A stretch of 64,000 bases of DNA. Source: Chionis minor (Eukaryota > Chordata > Aves > Charadriiformes > Chionididae). The notes below the pieces were generated by a model. It was given only the letters and a program-made list of their open reading frames with translations. It was not told the origin of the DNA and did not search any database. Shown in pieces: positions 24,463 through 36,691 of the stretch. Within the stretch, counting starts at the first letter, position 1. Each line of letters opens with the position of its first letter. A program made the position numbers and the translations under genes. The stretch spans positions 62,001-126,000 of the forward strand of contig VZSF01009115.1 in the NCBI GenBank assembly GCA_013398295.1, written 5' to 3'.

Positions 24463-25711
24463 GTTTGCATACACCAAGGGCAGAACATGATTCAAAGACC
24501 CACAGCTGGAACCATAGTTGCCTTTTTCTTTGCTTATATGTTAGGAAAATATGAAATTGTGACTAGTTCTTCTCTACACTTTTTGATTTTGTCCTTCCGT
24601 TGTTACCTTTCTCATGTATTTTCCCAGCATATCTCTTGTCTCTTTCCCTGTGCTGTGAGGTTTTAATTGTTTTATTATTTTTATTGCTTCTTTTCCTGGG
24701 ATTTCTACTGTGTCCATAGAGAATGTTGGCACGGTCAGTGGGCAGAAGGATTGAAATGGCTAAGGCAGTAAAATGTAATCTGATTTGCATAGCATTTTTC
24801 TGTAATAGTGAATCTTCCACTGAAGCATTAAAAAGAGGATTTATACATGGTCAAGGATTTAACCCATGGTTCCTAGAGGTGATGGTGATCAACATGTCAG
24901 AAATTCACCCAAAAGACATTGTTAGTATGTACAGGAAATTAAGTATGTATAGCTGCCTATATTTTTTCCTTCTAATGACTAGATTCTGAATTTTTTCCTA
25001 GCCTTAAATGAAATGTTTTAATTAAATTTCTTTATTAATCAAATTTCTTTTTTAATCTGTGCGTATTTTTTTTTGCTGAAGACAGCAAGCGGTGAGACAT
25101 GAAACCGCATGTCTTAAGCAAGTGAGAAGAATAAAGAAAATGTTTCCAAGATGCAGTTTTTGATATTAACATTTACTGACAAGTTTGTTACACTACCCAT
25201 CAGCACTGACCTTATTATGCCAGTCTCATCTTTAAGCAGCCTCCATGCAGCAATGGGAAAAGAGGGTAGGCTATTTTTATAAAATACAACATGTACACAG
25301 ATCACAGTGCTCACTGAAGCAAACACATCTTATGATGACTTTAAAGGAACAGGAAAAAGTAGTAATAATGGGGTTGATTTTTCTTTAGCTTATAAAAGAA
25401 AAATTACTGCTATTCAAAGGATTGTGCTGGAGTCTAACCACGACAGGTAGGCAGCAGTTTTGCCTGAGAATTCAATGAGTAAGACATCTTAGAATAAGTC
25501 CCTAAGCCAGACGTTATTGACATTGGTATGTGTGTTGTTTTACATGGCAAGGTTTTGGTTGCAGGAGGGTTGCAGTGGTGGCTTCTGTGAGAGGACACCA
25601 GAAGGTGGCCCCATGTCAGATAGAGCCAGTTCCAGCTGGCTCCAAAATGGACCCGCTGCTGGCCAAAGCTGAGCCCCTTGAGCTTTGTTGGTAGCACATC
25701 TGTGATAACAC

Positions 25712-25719
25712 ATTTAAGA
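25712..25719 (+). promoter_or_regulatory. TATA-like box of the LTR
   Basis: ATTTAAGA occurs about 180 bp into the LTR at the position where related avian LTRs keep an AT-rich core promoter. The same motif is at 23663-23670 in the duplicated copy. Confidence 0.5.
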
Positions 25720-25848
25720 AAGGGTAAAAAATGCTGCGCAGCAGCTGTGAGAGAGGAGTGAGAAAATGTGAGAGAAACACCCCTGCAGACACAAAGGTCA
25801 GTGAAGAAGGAGGGGGTGGACGATTCCCCCGTAGCCCATGGAGAAGAC

Positions 25849-26149
25849 CATGGAGGCACAGGTTGTCCCCCTGCAGCCCATGGAGGATCCCATGCCAGAG
25901 CAGGTAGATATGCCCCAACAGAAGCTGCAGCCTGTGGAGAGCCCATGCTGGAGCAGGCTCCTGTCAGGACCTGTGGTCCGTGGAGAGGACCCAGGCAGGA
26001 GCAGGTTTTCTGTCAGGATCTGCAGAGGACGCACACTGGAGTAGTTTGTTCCTGAAAGACTGCACCCTGTGGGAAGGACCCATGCTAGAGAAGTTTGTGA
26101 AGTACTGTATCTCATGGGAAGCACCCCATGCTGGAGCAGTGCAAGAGCG
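25849..26149 (+). repeat. Internal ~45-bp tandem repeats of the LTR (copy 2)
   Basis: Same array as 23800-24100, shifted by 2,049. Unit cores such as CCATGCTGGAGCAGG lie at 25942 and near 26119. Confidence 0.75.
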
Positions 26150-26339
26150 TGAGGAAGAAGGAGAAGCGGAGACCAAGTTACCAGTTATGAACTGGCCCCA
26201 ATCCCCATTCCCTGTGCTACTTGGGGCAGAGAAGGTAGAAGAGTCAGGAGTGAAGCTGAGCCTGGGAAGAAGGGACGGTGCAGGAGAAAGTGCTTTTAAT
26301 TTTGTTATTTCTCACTATCCTACTCTGTTATTAATTGGC

Positions 26340-26345
26340 AATAAA
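26340..26345 (+). terminator. LTR polyadenylation signal AATAAA
   Basis: AATAAA lies about 180 bp from the LTR end, preceded by a T-rich stretch. The duplicate is at 24291-24296. Confidence 0.6.
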
Positions 26346-26529
26346 TTAATTTCCCTGAAGTCATGTCTGTTTTGCCCATGACAGTAATTGGTGAATGATC
26401 TCCCTTTCTTCATCTGAATTCATGAGCTTTTTGTTGTGTCTTCTCCCCCTGTCCTGCTGAGGAGGGGGGGTGATAGAGTGGCTTGGTGGGAACCTGGTGA
26501 GCAGCCAAGGTCAACCTAACCACAATATG

Positions 26530-29500
26530 CTTCAATTCAAACAAACATGCTTCCCATTGGCAAGTTCCTTTACATCTTTTTAATGGGAAATATTTTTAAT
26601 GAGTTTTAAAACAGCACCAAGTATTCATAGGATACAGAACTTTTCCATTCTTTAGAATACCTTGGCCTAGCTCTTACCATCTGAAGGCCCTTTCATAACC
26701 CTTTGGAAAGGAGTCCATATTCTCAAGCTGTGTCCCACAAATTTTTCTTCTGTCTGAGAAACTCATGATAGATACATTCAGCTGTTGCCCAAGGTCCCTC
26801 CTTCTGGAAAAGGCTCACAGAAAAGCTAACCAAAGCTAAATACAAACCCCATTCACTGGAAGCTAATGCTCAGGTTTCAGACCAGAACATGGCATTCAAA
26901 CTACATCAGTGGTGCAAAGAAAACATGGTTTTATTTCGAAGGACAGAGGGAAGACATCCATTGCCTTCCTCCTTAACACCTCTATATCATGTGACAGTAC
27001 AGCCTCGTTTCCGAGAGTTAGCAGAAGTTCAGAATAATTTGGTAAATTTGTTTGAGTGCTTCCCGGAATCAACAATAAAAAGTAGTGATTGAAAGTTCAG
27101 TCCTGAGGATTAGTTTTACTTACAGAATAGTTACAAGGATTAGCTGTTTCTCTATAATCCAAATTATCATCTACTTGTAGCTAGATGAAGATAATATGTA
27201 AAGGCAGGTGACACAGAGCTACCTGAGCTTTCCCACATATAGCAACAGGACTGTTAGAAAAATGACAAGTGCTAGCATATGATCTGCCAGTGGATGAAGA
27301 ACAGGTAGAAACTGAACAGTTCTGGACAGTCTTGGTGCAGCTTTTTTTGTTAGAAGCAGTATTCCTGTGATTGTCTAATTTGGTCCCTTAGTGAAGATCA
27401 CTGCTGTATTCCTCACTGACATTAAGTAATTTCAATCATTTCAAGTTAACTTCTCTTTTTCATTTTTCTGCTGGCTCTACAGCTGTGATGTAGCTCCATG
27501 ACCATTGATGGATCTGAAGCCCCCAGAGCTTGGGAAGTTCCAGCTGGTACATACCAACACAGTGTTAGTGGCAATGGCTGCTACAAACACATCAAAGCAG
27601 TGTCAACTCAGTGCTGGCTTCCCACAGAACATCAGATGAAGTTCAAAACCTTTGCCTCTTGTTTTCAAAGTACTAAAAGACTTGAGTTCAAAGAGTCTAA
27701 AAAGTCATTTAACCTTCTAGGTTGAACACAATGACTGAAGATAAAGAAACAAGCAAATGCACAAGTTAATCACCTATGCTTAGTAGAGTACCAGAAGAAC
27801 TTGTATTATGGCAGAGGGAAAGAAGATAAAACATAGACGCCCTTGCTGATAATCTCAATGGAGGCAATATAAACAATGGCCATTTGTCACCAAAGCTGCT
27901 CATTTGTGATAATGTGAACCATGCTTGTGAGAAGTTTGTTCGGTCAGGGCTTACCCTGTATTTAAAGTTGTAGATCAAGGATTTCAGTTCCCATAGCTGT
28001 CAGCCTGGTGTGTACTACAATGTCTCATATCCACTGAGCTGCATCTGATACCTGCTTGATGGCATTAGCCCTGCAAAGCTCTCATTTTGCAGTTTGACTC
28101 AGATCCCAGCTATAGTGCTTGCCATAGAATGAGATCTTCAGAAGATTATCTTCTGCTCTGGGAGCTCATTTCATTTGATATCATCTGGAGAACTTGAGAG
28201 ACTCTGGAGTTGTGTCTTGGGCGTTGGTGGATGTCTCCAGCTGTCATTCCCAGCATTAGAGTGCACTTTTGCTGTTTACATACTAAAGAAAAAAAGAAAA
28301 CCTGATTTTCTGGAGACTGCAATCACTTGCCTATTAAGAAAACTGTGAATCTTCCTGTTATCAAATTTAAAAGTTGTGCACTTCTATGAATCACTCAACC
28401 TGCACTTTGGTGCTTTTGTAACTGGACATTTTTCCTAAGACGAAAGAGAAAAGGTTGTAAATGACCATAAAGCTGTAAAAACAACCAAACTGTAAAACAA
28501 CCATGTGCAACACTAGGAATGTAATGAAGGTGCAGCTATACAAAGAAGGCAGGTATTTACTGTAAAGTTAAGAGGCAAGGTGATGGGAAAAATCCTCCTC
28601 TCTTCAAAGAAATGTGTTTATGTAACCTTATATTTTACCCATCTCTTTAGTATCAAAGGAAATGTGGTACTTTTTCCTGTCATGCCAAATACTACTGTGA
28701 AGTCCTAGTGAGACTCCATAAGTATAGTCAGGATTTTCTTTCCTATTTTATGAGTAAGTTAGAAAGATACAAAGCAGAAGAAATGCGTCTTTTTGCCAGC
28801 CAGGTGGGAGGATACACCTCACCCCAAGTTGTAGTCTCTTTGAAAGAAGCCATTTATTAGCTTATATATAATTCATCATGACTACCCTGGATTGCTGGGC
28901 TTTTTATGAGAAGTGATGGTGATAGCATGCTAAGAATATTTTACTGAACTTCAAAGAAATCAGACAAAGAGAGAAAAGGGGGTTATAGAATCTGAACACT
29001 GATCAGACTTTCTACCTGACAGCAACTGCATTTTAGAACAAAGGTGTTATTTATGCACAGAAACTGTGGTCCATCTCAGTAATCAAAACCATTTCTAACA
29101 CCACAGTGAAAACAAAGTCCATAGAATTGCCTGCTGGCTTTTCCAGAGTTTCTGTTAGATTTCATCATCCCTTCTCCATTGACAGGAAACAGCAGCCCTT
29201 CAAACTTTTAATCTTTCATTATCCAACAAAATGCCTGTGCTCTGTGCATAAACTCTGTATCCACCCTCACTCAGGCTCCATTGTATTCATTACTGAATCA
29301 CAAAATCTTAGTGTGGGGACAGCATCTCTTCCTTTCTCCACATTAATCCCTGTTGTTCAGATGCTGTGTAAGACAGAAACCTCTGGAGCTGTTAGCTGCC
29401 AATGTGGGTTTTGTTGTGTGAGTTGATCTGAAGAGATCCCAACTTGACCCAGATAGTGCTCTTACTGATTCTTCTGAGCTGGTTTTGTCAACAGCCAGCT

Positions 29501-30129
29501 TGTTTCAGCAGCACTTTTATTTCTAATCTTAAGCATCATATTAGTTCTGTAAGTTATCTGCAATTTTATTCATTGTAGAATTATACCTCTCAGATCTCTT
29601 GCATTCATATCTTAAATAAAATAATATTTAAAAAAAAATCATGAGCCTTTCTTTTAAACTATAATGTAGTGGCCATCCTTGATACAGGGTTTAGTCTAAA
29701 TTCAGTGTTGAGTACTTCTGCTCTTAGTTTCAAAATTAATAGGATGCATTTAGGCTAGCAGTTATCAGATCACCAATATATTTATAAGCTCCCCCCCATT
29801 TTTAAAGTCTTAATGGAAGACAGAACTAACTGACAGTGAAGTAAGCAAAGATCACAATCACTAAATCACAGCCGATTTCTCAGGGTGTATGGCTTTTCTT
29901 GAGCTTGTCATGGGGGCTGTTTTTCAGCCAAGGCTGTATTTTCATGCACTGTGCTGCACCAAGGAGTGTCAGAACTGATCAAGTAATAACAGTAATTCAC
30001 TTTGATTTGCTCATTAGAAATAAGCACTTATGCTTCTTTGCTACTGAAGCAAAAAGAGAATAAACTCATAAATACAGGCAGATTCTGAGAGCTGTTCAAA
30101 GCAACCTTTACCACCCAGTCTATCTCCTT
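26530..30129. other. Anonymous AT-rich non-coding DNA
   Basis: No supported gene or repeat family. The longest frame (29106-29426 plus, 106 codons) has no identifiable domain. A C run (29791-29797) and an A run (29631-29638) are the only simple repeats of note. Confidence 0.6.
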
Positions 30130-30610
30130 GGTTTGGCTGTGAGGCTATTATGGGCTACTTATGCCTGGCTAAAGCCATATCTACAAGTCTCCAGCGGTTC
30201 ACTGACCCAGCCATCTCATCATAGAAATCCATCAGGCTTGTCAGGCATGATGTACCTTTGGTATATCTGTGTTGGCTGCTCCCAAACAAATTTTTGTGCT
30301 TCATGTGCCTGGAAACGGCCTCCAGGAAGATTTACCTCTTAATTTTCCTGTGGCCAAATACTAAGTGAACTGGCTGCCCAGGTTTTTTTCTTGCCCTTTG
30401 AAGATGGGTGCAACATTTGCCTTTTTTTTCAGTCATTGGGGATTTCACCTAATTTCCATGACCTTACAGTGATGATTCATAGTGGCATACGGCAGCGCTT
30501 GCAGTATCCACAAACACACCCCATCCAGTCCTATGGGCTTGTTTACATCCACTTTCCTTAAGTGGTCCCTAATTTGGTTCAGAAGGCCAGAGACAGCTGT
30601 GTAGCAGGAA
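30130..30610 (-). mobile_element. Old CR1 LINE internal fragment (reverse transcriptase N-terminal region)
   Basis: On the plus strand, 'ctcatcatagaaatccatcaggcttgtc' near 30217 is followed by 'cctggaaacggcctccaggaag' near 30309, 'tcttgccctttgaagatggg' near 30389 and 'cagtcctatgggcttgtttac' near 30525. This is the complement of the front of the CR1 reverse transcriptase, in order. It has no 3' end and is riddled with changes, so it is an older fragment trimmed on both sides. Confidence 0.82.
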
Positions 30611-31315
30611 GTATCTTCACACTTGTATCTTAATATGAGAGTATTTACACCATTTTCATTACACTTGGGGGTTCTAAAAGCATCTGTAAATCAAAACCGG
30701 TTTAATGAGTGATTGAAAGGAGGGGCAAATTGGGCTATGAAAATAGTGCTTCACCATCTTTAGGTTAAATCAGACTATATTTAGCATGGTGGGCATTTCT
30801 TCTCTTATAATTTTCAGAATTTATTTTCATTAATTTGAATCTTACTTTTGGCAACTGTAATTAAACAAAACAATTATGCCTGGCTTTGAGTTATTCAGTA
30901 ACTGTCACACATTAAATCTGATCAGAAAACAAGTGTCTTTCAATACAGAAGATGACAGGGACTCTTGAGTGTTCCCTCTTTCTAAGACCTTTCTTGTCTT
31001 AACTCACTTCCCAGTGCAATGAATCAAAATAAAATTCCAGTGTAAAACTGTAGGTCATGCTTCAGGATGCAGCATTCTAACAACGCCCTGTTTGTCAGAC
31101 TGAACTTGTTAATGTATGATGGTATGAATATGAATCCACGTGGGACATAACATTCTGGTTTGCATGCATGAATTGTCACTTGTTCCTATTTTCTCAAGAA
31201 ATTCAGTCTTAACTATATAATTTCCTTCCAGTGATTTTATGTAGGGTTTTTTGGTTTTTTACAGTGGACATTATTTGATTATATGTTATATTATTGGATT
31301 CAAGCACAGCATAGC
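30611..31315. other. Anonymous AT-rich non-coding DNA
   Basis: Nothing recognisable. Confidence 0.6.
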
Positions 31316-31857
31316 TAGCCAGCCGAGGGAGGTGACTGCCCCACTGCACTGGTGTGGCCCCACCTCGAGTACTGTGTGAAGCTTTGGGTGCCTCAGTATA
31401 AGAAGGTGTGATATAAGAAGGTGATAGAAAACTATCAAAGTGTGTCCAGAGAAGGGTAACCAGGATGGTGAAAGGCCTCAAGGGCAAGACTTAAGAGAAG
31501 CATCTGAGGTCACTCCGTGGGTTCAGGTGAGGGGTGACCTGATTGCAGTCTACAGCTTCCTCAAGAAGAGCAGTGGAGGGGGAGGTGCTGATCTCCTCTC
31601 TCTGGTGACCAGCAACAGGACACGAGGAAATGGGGTGAAGCTGTGTTGGGGGAAGTTCAGACTGGACATTAGGAAAAGGCTCTTCACTGAGAGTGTGGTT
31701 GGTCACTAGAACAGGATCCCCAGGTAAGTGGTTATGGCACGAAGCCTGTCAGAGTTCAAGGAACATCTGAACGATGCTCTTAGTCATATGATTTAATTTT
31801 AGATAGTTGAACTTGATGATCCTTATGGTTCCCTTCCAACTTGAGATATTCTATGAG
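31316..31857 (+). mobile_element. CR1 LINE 3' fragment, divergent subfamily
   Basis: 'tgtggccccacctcgagtactgtg' near 31353, 'cagagaagggtaaccaggatgg' near 31447, 'ggtgctgatctcctctctctgg' near 31583 and 'actggacattaggaaaaggctc' near 31661 are CR1 C-terminal coding blocks. The copy ends with 'gatgatccttatggttccc' and a single ATTCTATG unit near 31848. The wording around 31565-31620 marks an older, Y-like CR1 subfamily. The frame is disrupted near 31390-31440, where a short AGAAGGTG phrase is repeated. Confidence 0.9.
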
Positions 31858-33334
31858 CCTAAATGAGTCAGAAAAAGAAGCAAAATCTCCCAGACAAGAC
31901 AGATTTCCACAGGACATGATTGATACCCAGCTCTTGAGATCTAGAGAAACTTTACTAGCAGTGCCTCTAAGCTTACATATTAGGAGCTACAAAAAAGCAG
32001 AGAATTGATCCCATGAGATGCTGAGTTCCTTCAAATCTATTGGGTGTCATTGAGAGTTGGGTGGTACAGAGAACCCTTTATGGCTGAGCCTGCCATATGG
32101 AGTCACACTGCAAACCCCCAGGGTTTGAGAGCTTACTAGTGTGCACCAGGACAGAGATTGCAGGCAGGCTAGATTGGAGAGGCATTATGGTCTTTCAGTT
32201 TAAATAATCACTGTTCTCTTCTCTCTTTACACTCCCCCTCTCCCTCCTCCTCCTCTGACCACATTTGTGATGAGTAAGATTGCCTTTCTATAGCTTTGTC
32301 CCCGCCACCTGGCCATAATGCAAGCTGGAATAATGCAGGCTCATGCTGCTTTTGACTCAGAGGTAAGATTAAGGTTGGAAGAAAAAGCTGTTATAGCGTT
32401 TGCTCATCTGATTGTATATCAGTAAATGGTTAACATAGCAAGTACTTGAACCTGTTCTATCTCATTTCTTTGTTTCTTGCTCCTGATTTGCAGTCTGAAT
32501 GTTGGGGAAAAATGTGAATTCAGGGTTTAACCTTCTTCCCCTTACGTCTTAGAAGCAAAATCCTGACAAAAAACAAACGAAAAAAACCCCTTCTTAATTA
32601 CACAGAGAATATAATTTTCTGATTCAGGATGGTTATTTCAGTTTACTTGAAAACGCTTATAAGCCAGACCAAGCTGTTTAGACTATTTCAGAATGAGAGA
32701 TGGAATCTGCTAAAATCGGTCTGGCTACATGGTTTCTTAGAGACAAGCTGTTTTAAGGACAATTTATAAATGTGTCCAAATGAGGGCAAACGATGACACC
32801 CAGAGGCAGGATAGTGTAATACCTCACGCAAATGTCAGCATTGAATGTACGACAAAAGGAGCTTCAGGAACCGGCTTACATATTTACACCTGTAATACAG
32901 GTAAGTATTACCACGAAAAAACAGCTACAAAAAAGAAAACAAACAAACAAAAAGCCCAACCCTAAAATAAAGAAAACCAGAAGAGAAAGGATATATTTTG
33001 AAATGAGGTGGCATGGATCCTTTAGATGTCTGTATTTCTTGGAGACAGCAAATGTTAAAAGTCTACAGCTGCAGCTTCAATGTTCCTTCTTATATATAGA
33101 ACATTTTCTTATTCCACTTCAAATCAAGGCCACGAAAGTCACCATGTATTTCAAAGCCCTCCTCATTATTTCTACACCTGTGTTGTCTGAAGCAAAGAGA
33201 GCCTTATTAGAGAGAAATTGTGTGAGTAGTTTGATTATTGCCTATTATACAAAGAAACTTTACTGGAATGACCTTACTGAGGATGGAAAGAGAAGCTTTT
33301 AATATTAGGAAATACAAACTTATAAATATTTTAA
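31858..33334. other. Anonymous non-coding DNA
   Basis: No supported gene. A plus frame of 156 codons at 32832-33302 is Lys/Asn-rich at the start, has no domain I know and runs through low-complexity A-rich sequence, so it is probably chance. A CT-rich patch lies at about 32216-32260. Confidence 0.55.
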
Positions 33335-33615
33335 TTCATAGAATCACAAAATCATAGACTGTTAGGGGTTGGAAAGGACCTCTGGAGATCATCTGGTCCA
33401 ACCCCCCTGCCAGAGCAGGTCCACCTACAGCAGGTTTCACAGGATGGCATCCAGGTGGGTTTTGAATGTCTCCAGACTCAGAGACTCCACCACCTCTCTG
33501 GGCAGCCTGTGCCAGTGCTCTGCCACCCTCAAAGTAAAGAAGTTCCTCCTCGTGTTGCAATGGAACTTCCTATGTTCAAGTTTGTGCCCATTACTTGTTT
33601 TCCTATTTTGTCCTA
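33335..33615 (-). mobile_element. CR1 LINE 3' fragment
   Basis: 'ttcatagaatcacaaaatc' leads into 'ggaaaggacctctggagatc', then 'ccctgccagagcaggtccac' and 'ctctgggcagcctgtgccagtg'. This is the complement of an F-like CR1 3' end. The right end blurs after 'gtgcccattac' near 33590. Confidence 0.92.
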
Positions 33616-33974
33616 TAATTCACAACATTTTGTTCATGACCATGACTGATAATATTTTTTCCCCACAGGACTGCATTTCTTTCTTAGTGGCTGGCCCCAA
33701 ACATTATTATTACTCATTCTTCAAATCGTGTTTTAAAAACAGAGCTATATATTACTCATCCATTTGATACAAAATCATCTTAAATGTTAATGAATTTAAT
33801 TTCCCAATACCATGACAGGAATACATTAATCCTATTTTACAGACAGTGGGCCGAGGCAGACTGAGGGTAATTGTGAGGATCTCCTAATTCTGGTGCCTAG
33901 CTTTAGATACACAGAAACTGATTTTTAAAATTTCATGAAGCTAGTATTATGTCACACTTTGTATATTCAAAGCA

Positions 33975-34200
33975 CTGGCAGATTCTAGGGTATAAAGAAA
34001 ACCTTTTAACCATGAGGACAGTCAGGAAATGGTACATGTTGCCCAAAGAGGCTGTGCAGTCTCTATCCTTGGGTTTATTCAAAACTTGAGTGGATATGGG
34101 CCTGAGCGATGTTGTCTCTCTCACAGCTGAGCCTGCTTTGTGCAGGAAGTTAGACTAGAGACCTCCTGAGGTCCCTTCCAGCCTGAATTCCTCTGTAACT
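33975..34200 (+). mobile_element. CR1 LINE 3' fragment, degraded
   Basis: 'ggctgtgcagtctctatcc', 'ctgctttgtgcaggaagttag' and 'gacctcctgaggtcccttcc' match the sense 3' end of a C/D-like CR1. It ends in a decayed tail near 34195. It lies between two minus-strand CR1 copies, giving an alternating minus-plus-minus cluster. Confidence 0.85.
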
Positions 34201-34808
34201 CCCTGACTGAGAAATCAGGGAATAATATTAAAAGTTATGAAGAACATAAGACAAGGGACTACTTGCACAAAGCTTTGTTTAATTGATTAGCTCAGCATCA
34301 CTCTGGGACAGAGATAAAGGAAGACACTCAGCTACTTAAATCATCACATCATAGAATCATAGAATGGTTTGGGTTGGAAGGGACCTTAAAGATCATCTAG
34401 TTCCAACTCCCCTGCCATGGGCAGGGACATCTCCCACTAGACCAGGTTACTCAAAGCACCATCCAACTTGGTCTTACACACTCCCAGGGATGGGGCATCC
34501 ACAGCTTCCCTGGGCAACCTGTCCCAGTGCCTCACTACCTTCATGGTGAAAAATTTCTTTCTGACATCTCATCTAAATCTACCCTCTTCCAGTCTGAAGC
34601 CATTACCCCTCGTCCTATCACTACATGCCTTTGTAAAAAGTCCCTCTCCAGAATTCTTGTAGGCCCCTTTCAGATATTGAAAGGCTGCTGTAAGGTCTCT
34701 CCTAGCCCTTCCCTTCTCCAGGCTGAACAACTCCAACTCTCTCAGCCTGTCCTCTTAGCAGAGGTGCTCTAACCCTCTGATCATTTTTGTGGCCCTCCTC
34801 TGGACCCA

Positions 34809-35684
34809 CTACAACAGGTCCATGTCCTTCTCATGTTGGGGGCCCCAGAGCTTGACACGGTATCCCAGGTGGGGTCTTGTGAGAGCAGAGCAGAGGGACA
34901 GAATTACCTCCTTTGACCTGCTGGCCATGCTTCTTTTGATGCAGCCCAGGCTATGGTTGGCCTTCTGGGCTGCGAGTGCACATTGCCAGCTCATGTTGAG
35001 CTTCTTATCTACCAACAGCCCCAAGTCCCTCTCCACAGGACTGCTCTCGATTTGTTCTCTGCCCAGACTGTATTTGTGCATGGGATTGTCCTGACCCACA
35101 TGCAGGACCTTGCACTTGGCCTTATTGAACTTCATGAGATTGGCATGGGCCCATCTCTCAAGGCTCTCCGGGTCCCTCTGGATGTCATCCCTTCCCTCCA
35201 GCGTGTCAACTGCTCCACACAGCTGGGTGCCATTGGCAAACTTGCTGAGGGTGCACTCAGTCCCAACATCCATATTGTGAACAAAGATGTTACATAATAC
35301 CAGTCCCAGTACCGACCCCGGAGGAACACCACTCGTTACTGGTCGCCACTTGGACATTGATCCATTGACTGCAACTCACTGAGTGCAACAATCCAGCCAG
35401 TTCCTGATCCACTGAGTGGTCCATTCATCAAATCCCTGTCTCTCCAATTTAGAGACAGCGATGTCACATGGAACAGTGTCAAATGCCTTGCACAGCTCCA
35501 GGTAGATGACACCTGCTCTCCCTTTATCCACCAGTGCTGTTACCTCGTCGTAGAAGGCCATCAGATTTGTCAGACACAATTCACCCTTAGTGAAGCCATC
35601 CTGGCTGTCATAAATCACCTCCTTATTTTCCATGTGCCTTAGCAGAGTTCCCAGGAGGATCTGCTCCACAATTTTGTCAGGCAC
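34809..35684 (-). pseudogene. CR1 reverse transcriptase remnant
   Basis: Two in-phase pieces (35376-35684 and 34809-35357) are separated by one TGA at 35376-35378, which sits in the DCCTQ-RV block where Arg is expected, so it is a likely CGA to TGA change. The first piece has the KAFDTVPCD block. The second has [17 protein letters not shown]-like and [12 protein letters not shown] blocks. The active-site FADD motif reads FANG (about 35229-35240), so both catalytic Asp residues are lost. It could not polymerise DNA even if read through. Confidence 0.88.
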
Positions 35685-36421
35685 AGAGGTGAGACTGACT
35701 GGCCTGAACTGTAGTTCTCTGGGTCATCTTATTTGCCCTTTTTGAAAATGAGGGTTATGTTCCCCCTTTTCCAGTCAGTGGGAACTTCACCAGACCGCCA
35801 TGACTTCTCAAATATGATGGATAGTGCCTTGGCAACTACACCTGCCAGTTCTCTCAGGACCCGTGGATGCATCTCATCAGGTCCCATGGACTTGTGCACC
35901 TTCAGGTTCCTTAGATAGTCTCAATCCTGGTCTTCTCCTACAGTGAGCAGTTCTTCATTCTCCCAGTCCCTGCCTTTGCCTTCTGTGACTTAGGTAGTGT
36001 GGCTAGAGAATTTGCCAGTGAAGACCAAGGCAAAAAAGTTGTTGAGTACCTCAGCATTCTCCATAATCCCAGGGCACCAGGTCTCCTATTTCCTTCTGGA
36101 GAGGGCCCACATTTTTCCTATCCTTCCTTTTATCACTTACATACATGTAGAAGCTTTTCTTGTTGCGCTTGATGTCCCAGGCCAGATTTAATTCCATCAG
36201 GCCTTTAGCTTTCCTAACCTGCTCCCTGGCTGCTCGGATGATTTCTCTTTATTCTTGCCAGGCTACCTGTCCTTGCTTCAACCCTCTGTAGGCTTCCTTT
36301 TTCTGTTTGAACTTGTCCAGGAGCTCTTTCTTCATCCTTACAAGCCTTCTGGTGTTTTTGCCCAAATTCCTCTTTGTTGCAATGCATCACTCCTGAGCTT
36401 GGCAGAGGTGATCCTGGAATA

Positions 36422-36691
36422 TTAACCAGCTTTCTTGGGCTCCTCTTTCCTGCAGTGACATGGTATGCTGCTAAGCAGATCCCTGAAGAGGCCAAAGTCT
36501 GATCTCCTGAAGGCCAGGGTAGTGAGCTTGCTGTGCTCCCTCCTCACTGCCCTAAGGATCTTGATTTCGCCCTCCATTTCATGGTCATTGCAGCCAAGGC
36601 TGCCCTTGAGCTTCATATTCCCCACCAGCCCCTCCTTGTTGGTAAGGAGAAGGTCCAGCATGGCACCTTTTCTCGTTCGCTCCTCTGTCAC
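36422..36691 (-). pseudogene. CR1 endonuclease C-terminal/linker remnant
   Basis: The 89-codon frame contains LDLLLTNKEGLVG, GSLGCNDHEM and the FRRSDFGLFRDLL block typical of the end of the CR1 ORF2 endonuclease part. The SDH-type motif of APE-like endonucleases survives as NDHE. The frame is lost on both sides. Confidence 0.85.

Larger units (their letters stand above)
24463..26485 (+). repeat. Direct duplication copy 2, starting at the assembly gap
   Basis: It matches 22414-24436 without a visible difference and starts at the first base after the N run. Unlike copy 1 it continues smoothly into unique sequence on its right. Confidence 0.95.
25531..26524 (+). mobile_element. Avian ERV solo LTR, complete copy
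   Basis: A 994-bp LTR runs from 'tgtgttgttttacatggc' to 'caacctaaccaca', with TG...CA ends. Bases before it (25526-25530, GTATG) and after it (26525-26529, ATATG) agree at four of five positions, which fits an aged 5-bp target duplication. ATTTAAGA at 25712-25719 is a plausible TATA box and AATAAA at 26340-26345 the polyadenylation signal. The family is common in birds and I would place it with ERVL-like LTRs, though the class is inferred. No retroviral coding sequence adjoins it. The transcribed part between the two signals would be unusually long (about 600 bp) and holds the tandem repeats. Confidence 0.88.

Noticed and set aside
22414..26485. A real segmental duplication or a provirus with two LTRs
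   Set aside because: A provirus would have the repeated part limited to the LTRs, with coding sequence between. Here the repeat includes over 1 kb of non-LTR flank and its inner edges are the gap itself.
32832..33302. 156-codon plus frame
   Set aside because: It runs through A-rich low-complexity sequence, is compositionally biased and shows no domain.
34809..35297. Plus-strand frames opposite the CR1 reverse transcriptase (34789-35094, 34953-35297)
   Set aside because: They are antisense shadows of the CR1 coding remnant.
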